From Eubacterium sp. CAG:252 (GTDB lineage: Bacteria; Bacillota; Clostridia; Lachnospirales; Lachnospiraceae), in assembly GCA_000436535.1 (NCBI GenBank), contig FR886331.1, positions 38,461 to 70,498 on the forward strand: 32,038 nt of DNA, given 5' to 3'. A model generated the notes under the pieces. The model was not told the origin of the DNA. It did no database searches and saw only the letters and a list, made by a program, of their open reading frames with translations. Below are positions 22,256-29,563 of this stretch, in pieces. Position 1 is the stretch's first letter, and the number at the start of each line of letters is the position of its first letter. The position numbers and the translations under genes are program-made.

Positions 22256-23080
22256 ATGAAACATATGCTAAAGATTGAAATGGAGCGGGCACTAAAAGGA
22301 GCAGCTTTTAAGATTGCGCTTATTATAGGAATGATAATAGTTACAGTGCAGTTTGTCAAAGTGGGGCTGCATAATGCACTTAATCCGCTGGAGTTTTTTG
22401 AATATGGGGGACTAACTCTTCCATATACCGTTATTTATACGTGGATAGGTGGAAGTTTTAATGTTTATTATACGTTGTATATAAGATTACTTCCTATAAT
22501 GGTAGTTCTGCCATATGCAGCTACATATTATACGGACAGGCGTACAGGAATTATAAGAAATTATTATTGTAGAACGAAAAAGATTAATTACCTTATAGCC
22601 AAGTTTACCGCAGTATTTACGACAGGTGGAATAGTGGCAGTTCTTCCATTGCTTGTTAATCTTTTAGCAACAGCTATGCTGCTTCCTTCTATGATATGGA
22701 ATAATGGTTCATTGGATTGTTCGGCTAATTCTATGTGGAGCAGTATATTTTTTACACATCCTTATGTATATTATCTGTTGTACTTTATATTGCAGTTTAT
22801 ATGTGGTGGATTACTGGCGACAGTTTCGCTTATGGTATCTTTATGGGTGAATAATACATTTATAGTATTACTTTTTCCTGTAGTGCTATGTGAATTTCTG
22901 AATGCAGCTTCAAGCTGGATTCCATATATGAAAGTAAGAGCGATTGCTCCATACAGGCTGTTTAGTATGAGCCAGCTTGCCACGAATTACTGGGAAAGTT
23001 ATGTTTTATTTATAGTGATGATAGTTGTACTTGATGTTGTTTTGTATATATGGCGGGGGTTGAAGAATGATACATTTTAA
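22256..23080 (+). CDS. ABC-2-type permease-like membrane protein
   Basis: The 274-residue protein has six predicted membrane helices. After the first helix it carries YYTDRRTGIIRNYYCRTKKINYLIAKF. That D-x-x-x-G-x-x-(K/R)-...-(R)-(K/R)-x-x-Y-(L)-x-x-K pattern is typical of ABC-2 permeases that move peptides or drugs or give immunity. No ATP-binding subunit is found anywhere in the window. GGGAGG lies eight nt upstream of the ATG. The next gene overlaps its end by 14 bases, so translation is coupled. Confidence 0.7.
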   Translation: MKHMLKIEMERALKGAAFKIALIIGMIIVTVQFVKVGLHNALNPLEFFEYGGLTLPYTVIYTWIGGSFNVYYTLYIRLLPIMVVLPYAATYYTDRRTGIIRNYYCRTKKINYLIAKFTAVFTTGGIVAVLPLLVNLLATAMLLPSMIWNNGSLDCSANSMWSSIFFTHPYVYYLLYFILQFICGGLLATVSLMVSLWVNNTFIVLLFPVVLCEFLNAASSWIPYMKVRAIAPYRLFSMSQLATNYWESYVLFIVMIVVLDVVLYIWRGLKNDTF

Positions 23081-23639
23081 AAATAAAAAAGTAAAGTATG
23101 GCATATTATTATGTGTGGCACTTGTTTTGGTTATAGTGTTTATATTAGCTTACAGAAATGCTAATACCAGACTGCCTGCTCCAGTTGAGGAGTACTATGA
23201 AGCAGGGGACGTTGTAGAGCATAATGGATTAGAAATATGCGTAGCTAATCTTTATTTTGGCAATATGAATGATATTGTTGATAAGAAAAATATGCCGGAA
23301 GAGATGCGAAGCGATAAGGATGGATTGGTCATTGTTTTTGATGTTACAAACAAAAAAGAGGAGAATGTCAATCTGGCAGCTGATTTTGTACCCAATGTAG
23401 AGCTTGTGGCATATCCTATAGGATATGATAATCAGGGAATGATATATGCAGTAGATGAAGAAGGAGATACTATATTAAAACCAGAGGAAACTAAAACATT
23501 TGCTATACGTTTTGGTGTGTCTAACAGTCTGGTAAGACAGGAACGCAGGGCAAGATTTATAAAGTCAGACTTTTACTTTGATATGGCATTATATCCGGTA
23601 CATAAGGCGATTATAATACATGGAGCTGAAAAGGTATGA
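23067..23639 (+). CDS. Membrane-anchored extracytoplasmic protein of unknown function
   Basis: The 190-residue protein has one N-terminal membrane helix (about 10-29) and an extracytoplasmic domain. The pattern GLEICVANLYFGN...DGLVIVFDVTNKKEENVNLAADF...TILKPEETKTFAIRFGVS is a beta-sandwich layout similar to that of the lipoprotein two genes upstream (a 'ligand, then x-VTN-x, then LKPEETKTF' order). The two may be related accessory or immunity proteins. The gene overlaps the permease by 14 bases and the next gene by four (ATGA). Confidence 0.6.
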   Translation: MIHFKNKKVKYGILLCVALVLVIVFILAYRNANTRLPAPVEEYYEAGDVVEHNGLEICVANLYFGNMNDIVDKKNMPEEMRSDKDGLVIVFDVTNKKEENVNLAADFVPNVELVAYPIGYDNQGMIYAVDEEGDTILKPEETKTFAIRFGVSNSLVRQERRARFIKSDFYFDMALYPVHKAIIIHGAEKV

Positions 23640-24412
23640 GAAAGATAAGGGAATTACTGAGTGTCAATGACAAGGGAATGTCCATAGTAATGCTTGTTGT
23701 TATAACTATACTGCTGCCTAATACAATATTAAGAGGGTTGGGTATTCCGTCTGATACAGAAGCATGCCTGTATGATGTGTATATAGGCATTGGCATATAT
23801 TATGTGAGCAGACTGCTTACAATATGTTCATTGTTTTATATATTGTATGTACAGAGATATAATTTTTCAGTAATGATGATTACGAGGCATAAACATATAT
23901 ATAGTATATGGAAAAGATGTGTGAAGGACCTTGCAATACTTAGTGCAGTCATCGCTGTATACATATATATAGCAACAACTATAGCAGGCATATGTATAAA
24001 ACGAAAGATATATAACTGGGAAGATGAGGCAAGTACGTGTTATAGCGCCATACATATGCCATGTGAGGCAGCACCTTCATTTGCACTTATAAGTGCAGTT
24101 TTTATATTACAGGCATTTGCAGTTATATTCGTTATGGGACTGATTATGCTTGCGGTATGGTGGATAACGGATAAGAAATGGGCTGGCTATCTTGCAGCTA
24201 TGGTTATAGTGAGTGTTGAATATTATGATGCCGATGGTGCTATAAGCACTGGTCTTCTATGGCGTAAGTATGTGATGACTTATTCTGTATATAAAAAGGG
24301 GATATTATTAGGAAAAAATATTCTTATGCCGATAGCTGTGTGTATAGCGGTGCTGCTTGTCACAAGTCTTATAGTCAGATTGAAGAAGAAGGAATTCATA
24401 AATAGCCGATAG
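23636..24412 (+). CDS. Polytopic membrane protein, possible second ABC-2 permease
   Basis: The 258-residue protein has about six hydrophobic segments. A cytoplasmic stretch between helices two and three (MMITRHKHIYSIWKRCVKDL) fits the loop of ABC-2-like permeases such as those of lantibiotic-type exporters. Assignment is by topology and neighbours. It starts in a four-base overlap with the previous gene and ends the operon before a strong terminator. It would pair with the permease at 22256 as a heterodimer, which again needs an ATPase from elsewhere. Confidence 0.6.
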   Translation: MRKIRELLSVNDKGMSIVMLVVITILLPNTILRGLGIPSDTEACLYDVYIGIGIYYVSRLLTICSLFYILYVQRYNFSVMMITRHKHIYSIWKRCVKDLAILSAVIAVYIYIATTIAGICIKRKIYNWEDEASTCYSAIHMPCEAAPSFALISAVFILQAFAVIFVMGLIMLAVWWITDKKWAGYLAAMVIVSVEYYDADGAISTGLLWRKYVMTYSVYKKGILLGKNILMPIAVCIAVLLVTSLIVRLKKKEFINSR

Positions 24413-24452
24413 AATGTGATGATTGCAGAAAGTGTCGTAATCTCAATATAAA

Positions 24453-24477
24453 AAGAGCCGTGACACGGCTCTTTTTT
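24453..24477 (+). terminator. Terminator ending the export operon
   Basis: AAGAGCCG-TGACA-CGGCTCTT followed by six T's. A run of A's precedes it, so it can also serve the convergent minus-strand gene at 24517-25080. Confidence 0.92.
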
Positions 24478-24516
24478 ATTCTGTATACAGTTAAAAATGC
24501 TTTATACTAATAATAG

Positions 24517-25080
24517 TTAATAGGCTATCTTACACTTATTAAGGTCTACGTGTTCTTTGATAAACTGTCCGGCGTTGCTTTTAACGTCGTCCGGCATATC
24601 GTTGGTGTTAAGCATAACTATCATCTTGCTACCATTAAAGAGCATATAATAGCCATACAGGAAGTATACAGTTGTGAACTGTTCCCACTCATATGTGTAT
24701 ACAAGGTCGTGGTCTGGTATGTCAGCTAAGATGGCAGAGTCCATAAGTGTTATGGTGCATGGTGCATCTTCTGATGCATCCCTGTGCTTTAAGTGGTAGC
24801 TTACGCTGTTCTTGAACTGGAATGCAAATATGTATATAGGATAGAACCAGCATATTGCATATATTATCAGTAAAAATGAATTGTACTTACCAAGTATCAG
24901 CATAACAAGTGATATGGCAGCGGGTATCCACGTAAGTATAAGTTCTATGGGATTTCTTAAGAAACGGTTCCAGGATACGATTTTTTTATAGTCGTTTCCG
25001 GATGCTTTAAGTGTCGTATTGTACTTATAAATATTATTCATATAATCGTAGTATTCTCCTGTTTGTGTTAATGCAAGCAT
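24517..25080 (-). CDS. YcxB-like membrane protein (copy 1)
   Basis: The 187-residue protein has an amphipathic N-terminus and two membrane helices (about 50-90). A C-terminal domain with EWEQFTTVYFLYGYYMLF and MIVMLNTNDMPDDV fits the YcxB-like family, whose function is unknown. A paralogue lies at 28823-29386. The first part of the gene and its upstream region (24866-25175) show no difference from 29172-29481. The 3' third differs at roughly one base in ten, giving about ten amino-acid changes. A cre-like site (25092-25105) lies just before the start. It is convergent with the export operon and shares its terminator region. Confidence 0.65.
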   Translation of the reverse strand: MLALTQTGEYYDYMNNIYKYNTTLKASGNDYKKIVSWNRFLRNPIELILTWIPAAISLVMLILGKYNSFLLIIYAICWFYPIYIFAFQFKNSVSYHLKHRDASEDAPCTITLMDSAILADIPDHDLVYTYEWEQFTTVYFLYGYYMLFNGSKMIVMLNTNDMPDDVKSNAGQFIKEHVDLNKCKIAY

Positions 25081-25175
25081 TTATTACAGGAATAAAACGC
25101 TTACATCTTATAATCATATCATATATGAACATATAAAACAATAAATCAAAATCTAAAATCAAACTAAATATTTTC
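24866..25175. repeat. 310-bp direct repeat, copy 1
   Basis: Identical by eye to 29172-29481 at an offset of 4306 bp. It covers the 5' part of the YcxB-like gene and 95 bp of its upstream region. Its right end is exactly where the sequence becomes the truncated glycosyltransferase. Confidence 0.9.
25092..25105 (-). promoter_or_regulatory. cre-like site upstream of YcxB copy 1
   Basis: On the minus strand TGTAAGCGTTTTAT matches WGWAANCGNTNNCW at 13 of 14 positions. It lies 12 bp upstream of the ATG, between the likely -10 and the start. The same site occurs at 29398-29411. Confidence 0.35.
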
Positions 25176-26132
25176 AAATCATGCCTTGCAGGAGGGGATG
25201 ATATTGAGGTTATCATAGTGGATGATGGTTCTACGAAGGATAACACTTTAGAAATAGCTAAAAAGTATGAAGAACAGTATCCAGGCATCGTTAAAGCTGT
25301 TCACCAGGAGAATGGTGGACATGGACAGGCAGTTAACACAGGACTTGCCAATGCTACAGGAGTGTTCTTTAAGGTAGTTGATAGTGATGACTGGGTAGAT
25401 ATAAAAAGTTATAGAAAAATACTTACAAAGCTTAAGGAATTCGTAGAAAAAGATGACCTTCCTGATATGGTTATAGCTAACTATGTATATGAAAAAGTAG
25501 GCGCTAAAAGAAAAAAAGTTATTCATTATGAGAATGCACTCCCAGTTGATAAGATGTTTGAATGGGATGATATGGGGCATTTTAAGGTTGACCAGTACAT
25601 ACTTATGCATTCAGTTATATATAGGACACAGCTTATTAAAGATTGTGGATTAGAACTTCCAAAGCATACATTTTATGTGGATAATGTGTTTGTGTTTGAA
25701 CCATTACCTTATGTTAAGAAAATGTATTATATTAATACTAATTTCTACAGATATTTCATAGGACGTGATGACCAGTCAGTTAACGAAAAGGTTATGATAT
25801 CAAGAATAGACCAGCAGTTAAGAGTTACAAGGAGGCTTATAGATTCATATCTTTCTGAGAAACCAGAGAATGAGAAATGCAGAAAATATATGAGAACATA
25901 TTTAAGAATTATGATGGAGGTTTCATCAATATTCTTAATAATATCCGGAACAGAGGAGAATCTTAACAAAAAGAAGGAACTCTGGAGGTATGTTAAAGAC
26001 ACAGATAAGCAGCTCTATAAGGAACTAAGATATAGTCTTTTAGGAAGTACAGTTAATATTCCTGGACGTGTAGGAAGAGGAATATCCAAGACAGGATACA
26101 AGATTATGAATAAGCTTATAGGATTTAACTAA
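25176..26132 (+). pseudogene. Family 2 glycosyltransferase, copy 2, 5'-truncated
   Basis: Homology to the full-length copy starts at its residue 22 (Lys22). The sequence upstream belongs to the YcxB promoter region, so the first strand and helix of the GT-A fold, including FAIPCYN, are missing. The frame has no ATG, TTG or GTG before GTG 25218 (equivalent to Val36), which has a GAGG eight nt upstream. A 304-residue product could therefore be made, but probably without full donor binding. VDDGS (minus its Val start), QENGGHGQAVNTGL and DSDDW remain. The rest is nearly identical in protein to 16425-17444 but differs at many third positions, so it was under selection until recently. Confidence 0.75.
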
Positions 26133-26223
26133 TCACAATGAGCATTGTTTAGTTGTTATTATTGAAGATTTATTTATAAATTAATGCAGCAGATAACAGA
26201 AAATATAAGGAAAGAGAGAGTAT

Positions 26224-26985
26224 ATGATATTAGATTTATTTAAGTTGGATAATAAGGTGGCAGTTGTTACAGGTGCCAATACAGGACTTGGACAGGGAAT
26301 GTGTATTGCACTTGCACAGGCAGGAGCTAAGGTGCTTGGAGTTGCAAGACGTTCATGCGAAGAAACTAAGGCTAAAATAGAGGCAGATGGTGGTATATTT
26401 ACTGAAGTATTAGCTGATCTTTCAGACATGAATTCTATATCTAAGGTTATGACAGCTGCTATGGATGTTTACGGAAGAGTTGATATACTTGTTAATAATG
26501 CAGGTCTTATCAAAAGACAGGATGCTATAGATTTCACAGAGGAAAACTGGGATTCAGTCATACAGGTAAATGAAAAGATGGTATTTTTCTTAAGTCAGGC
26601 GTTTGCAAGACAGCTTATAAAACAGGGTGAAGGTGGTAAGATTATAAATGTATGCTCTATGCTTTCTTATCAGGGCGGAATAAGAGTTCCATCATATACA
26701 GCAAGCAAGAGTGCTGCTATAGGTCTTACAAGAGCGATGGCTAATGAATGGGCTAAGTACAATATCAATGTTAATGGAATAGCACCAGGTTATATGGCTA
26801 CTAACAATACAGCCCAGTTAAGAGATGATGCTGACAGAAGTGAGGCAATTCTGGATAGAATACCTGCTGGAAGATGGGGAACACCAGAGGATATGGAAGG
26901 TGCAGTAGTGTATCTTGCATCTAAGGCATCAGACTATGTTAATGGTTTCACACTTGCAGTTGATGGAGGATGGCTTGCACGTTAA
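26224..26985 (+). CDS. kduD: KduD-like short-chain dehydrogenase (copy 2)
   Basis: The 253-residue paralogue of the protein at 17537-18298 differs at roughly a dozen residues. All motifs are kept: TGANTGLG (16-23), NNAG (91-94), Ser145, Tyr158 and Lys162. It should catalyse the same step of uronate catabolism. The DNA shows many synonymous differences, so the duplication is not recent, and both copies have been kept under selection. Its 91-bp spacer from the glycosyltransferase is unrelated to the spacer of copy 1. A GGAAAGAGAGAG site precedes the ATG. The solute-binding lipoprotein gene follows after 134 bp. Confidence 0.85.
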   Translation: MILDLFKLDNKVAVVTGANTGLGQGMCIALAQAGAKVLGVARRSCEETKAKIEADGGIFTEVLADLSDMNSISKVMTAAMDVYGRVDILVNNAGLIKRQDAIDFTEENWDSVIQVNEKMVFFLSQAFARQLIKQGEGGKIINVCSMLSYQGGIRVPSYTASKSAAIGLTRAMANEWAKYNINVNGIAPGYMATNNTAQLRDDADRSEAILDRIPAGRWGTPEDMEGAVVYLASKASDYVNGFTLAVDGGWLAR

Positions 26986-27072
26986 CAATCATTTTTTTAG
27001 CAAAATAGTTTATAGAGTCTTGCTAAAATATTACAATAATGTTAATATATATTAATGTCAAAAACATATTAA

Positions 27073-27089
27073 GTGGGGCAAACCCCCAC
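27073..27089 (+). promoter_or_regulatory. GC-rich hairpin in the leader of the solute-binding protein gene
   Basis: GTGGGG-CAAAC-CCCCAC forms a six-pair GC stem 13 bp before the AGGGAGG ribosome binding site. It may stabilise the mRNA 5' end or be left from processing between kduD and this gene. Confidence 0.5.
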
Positions 27090-27119
27090 AAGAACCAATA
27101 TAGGGAGGTTTACAAGTTT

Positions 27120-28682
27120 ATGAGAAAGACAATTAAAAAACTTACTGCTGTAGGTTTAACACTTACTTCAGTAATGGGTCTTGTAGCATGTGGAAACAAC
27201 AATGCTACAACAGAAAACAAATCAACAGTAGATTGGGCAAGCGTAGAAAAGCCAGAAGCTTTTACTGTTATGGCTGACGGTACAGTTCCTAAGATTGCAG
27301 ATTGGGGTGACAAGTTTGATGAACAGCTCAAGGAATTAACAGGCCTTGACTTCACAGTAGTTCGTCCAGACCACAGCTCATACTATGATGCAGTAGCAAA
27401 CTCAATGCTCGATGCAAACTCAATGCCAGATGTTCTTATTCTTTCATCTGACTACTTAGCACTTTATGCTGGGCAGGGTCTTATCTGGGATATGACAGAT
27501 GCTTGGAACAATTCAGAAACAAAGGCATCAGGAAGACTTGTCCCAGATGCAGAAAAGATCATGAAGGCTAACTATGTTAGAGGCGTTGATGGTGAGAAAG
27601 CTCTTTATGGATTCGTACCTGCGCGTGGTAACGGATGCTGTACATATGTAAAGGAAGCCTGGGCTACAGCTGCTGGTTATACAAAGGCAGATCTTCAGAA
27701 GCAGATGTCATATGATGAATACTATACAATGCTTAAGAAGATGAAGGAAGCTAAGGGCGTTGATTACGTAATCTCAGCTCCTGGTTTCTATTCAAAGGAA
27801 GCACCTTATACAAACTATCTTCCTGAATTCTATCAGAATGCACAGTTTACATTCTACTATGATCAGGCTAAGGGTGAGTATGTAGATGGTTTCACACAGC
27901 AGGAAATGAAGGATGCTCTTCAGAGAATCCAGAATGCTGTTAAAGATGGACTTATCAATAAGGAATCAAGTACAAAGACAACATTTACATCACGTAACGA
28001 CTTCAAGTCATCAGATCCTAAGACAGAATCAGGTGTATTTACATACTGGGCTGGAACATGGGCTGATAAATTAAAGAACGAAGTAATGACATCTGGTCTT
28101 GATGGCGCACTTACTGCTATCCTTCCAATTAAGGAGCTTGGTAAGTATGCAGAAAGACTTTCACCATCATGGTGTATCACATCTCATGCGGCTGAAACAG
28201 GAAAGGCAGAGGGAATCTTTAAGTACTTCATTGATAAGATGTTAGATGGTGGCGATGTCCAGACACTTTGGGAATATGGTCCTAAAGGATATTACTACAA
28301 CGTAAAAGATGATGGTTCATTTGAATTCCTTCCTACGAAGACTAACCCTAAGACAAAGTACTCTAAGGCTCATATTGACTGCAACCTTGTTCTTGCAGAC
28401 TTCGCTAATGGTAAGGATCCAGGAAAGGCAGAACAGCCAGATAACGTTATAGAGTGTGCAGAAATGTTCTTCAAGAACTCTGAGTTAGTTGATTCTCCTG
28501 CTATGACAGAAGAAGTTGGTAAGCTTATCGGTGATATCAACACAGAAAGATATGTTGTAGTTGATAAGGTAGCCAGAGGCGAATGGACTGTTGAAGAAGC
28601 TATGAAACAGTATACAGATACAGTTGGTTCTAAGGTTGATGTAGCACTTAAGTCATTAAATACACAGTTCGCTGGTAAATAA
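27120..28682 (+). CDS. Extracellular solute-binding lipoprotein of an ABC importer (family 1)
   Basis: The 520-residue protein has a signal peptide with a lipobox ending LVAC (Cys24) and a large solute-binding fold of the sugar or oligosaccharide type. The pattern TVMADGTVPKIADWGDKFDEQLKELTGLDFTVV, then MPDVLILSSDYLALYAGQGLIWDMT, is usual for LplA/YtcQ-type binding proteins. The open frame extends 27 codons further upstream, but ATG 27120 has AGGGAGG eleven nt before it and starts a proper signal peptide. No permease or ATPase genes are adjacent. With kduD beside it, uptake of a pectin-derived oligouronide is plausible, as inference. The gene uses preferred codons, which suggests high expression. 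Confidence 0.85.
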   Translation: MRKTIKKLTAVGLTLTSVMGLVACGNNNATTENKSTVDWASVEKPEAFTVMADGTVPKIADWGDKFDEQLKELTGLDFTVVRPDHSSYYDAVANSMLDANSMPDVLILSSDYLALYAGQGLIWDMTDAWNNSETKASGRLVPDAEKIMKANYVRGVDGEKALYGFVPARGNGCCTYVKEAWATAAGYTKADLQKQMSYDEYYTMLKKMKEAKGVDYVISAPGFYSKEAPYTNYLPEFYQNAQFTFYYDQAKGEYVDGFTQQEMKDALQRIQNAVKDGLINKESSTKTTFTSRNDFKSSDPKTESGVFTYWAGTWADKLKNEVMTSGLDGALTAILPIKELGKYAERLSPSWCITSHAAETGKAEGIFKYFIDKMLDGGDVQTLWEYGPKGYYYNVKDDGSFEFLPTKTNPKTKYSKAHIDCNLVLADFANGKDPGKAEQPDNVIECAEMFFKNSELVDSPAMTEEVGKLIGDINTERYVVVDKVARGEWTVEEAMKQYTDTVGSKVDVALKSLNTQFAGK

Positions 28683-28732
28683 TTAGTGATTTAAGCTGCT
28701 TAATATGTATTATTAGTGATACCTGTTATCAT

Positions 28733-28786
28733 GCAAAATATCGTGCCAGGAGACCCGGTCTTCTGGCACGATATTTTGCTTTTTTT
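28733..28786 (+). terminator. Strong terminator after the solute-binding protein gene
   Basis: GCAAAATATCGTGCCAG (28733-28749) pairs perfectly with CTGGCACGATATTTTGC (28763-28779) over 17 bp, followed by seven T's. It is the strongest terminator in the window. Confidence 0.97.
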
Positions 28787-28822
28787 AAAATGTTTATTGC
28801 AGGATTCATGATGAAGTCATAG

Positions 28823-29386
28823 TTAATATGCTAACTTACACTTATTAAGATCCACATGTTCTTTGATAAACTGTCCAGTAATTGCTTTAATATCTTCTGG
28901 CATATCCTTTGTGTTAAGCATAACAATCATCTTTTTTCCAGCAAATAACATATAATAGCCATACAGGAAGTAAACTGTTGTGAACTGTTCCCATTCATAT
29001 GTGTATACAAGATTATGATCAGGAATATCAGCTAATATGGCAGAGTCCATAAGAGTAATGGTGCATGGGGCATCTTCAGATGAATCTCTGTGTTTTAAGT
29101 GGTAGTTTACGCTGTTCTTAAACTGAAATGCAAATATATATATAGGATAAAACCAGCATATCGCATATATAATCAGTAAAAATGAATTGTACTTACCAAG
29201 TATCAGCATAACAAGTGATATGGCAGCGGGTATCCACGTAAGTATAAGTTCTATGGGATTTCTTAAGAAACGGTTCCAGGATACGATTTTTTTATAGTCG
29301 TTTCCGGATGCTTTAAGTGTCGTATTGTACTTATAAATATTATTCATATAATCGTAGTATTCTCCTGTTTGTGTTAATGCAAGCAT
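28823..29386 (-). CDS. YcxB-like membrane protein (copy 2)
   Basis: The 187-residue paralogue of 24517-25080 has the same two membrane helices and C-terminal domain. Substitutions cluster in the C-terminal half (for example AGKK for NGSK and NHLK for SYHLK contexts). The 5' part and upstream DNA are identical to copy 1, including the cre-like site at 29398-29411. It is convergent with the solute-binding gene and divergent from the GGDEF-EAL gene. The function is unknown. Confidence 0.65.
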   Translation of the reverse strand: MLALTQTGEYYDYMNNIYKYNTTLKASGNDYKKIVSWNRFLRNPIELILTWIPAAISLVMLILGKYNSFLLIIYAICWFYPIYIFAFQFKNSVNYHLKHRDSSEDAPCTITLMDSAILADIPDHNLVYTYEWEQFTTVYFLYGYYMLFAGKKMIVMLNTKDMPEDIKAITGQFIKEHVDLNKCKLAY

Positions 29387-29481
29387 TTATTACAGGAATA
29401 AAACGCTTACATCTTATAATCATATCATATATGAACATATAAAACAATAAATCAAAATCTAAAATCAAACTAAATATTTTC
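29172..29481. repeat. 310-bp direct repeat, copy 2
   Basis: Identical by eye to 24866-25175. Recombination between the two would delete, or release as a circle, 4306 bp carrying the truncated glycosyltransferase, kduD copy 2, the solute-binding gene and one YcxB gene. Confidence 0.9.
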
Positions 29482-29563
29482 GCTTAAAATATCAGAAAAC
29501 TGTTCCCAAACTGGTATAAATATTATATAATTACTGTATGTAAAATAATCCAGGAGGCAGATT

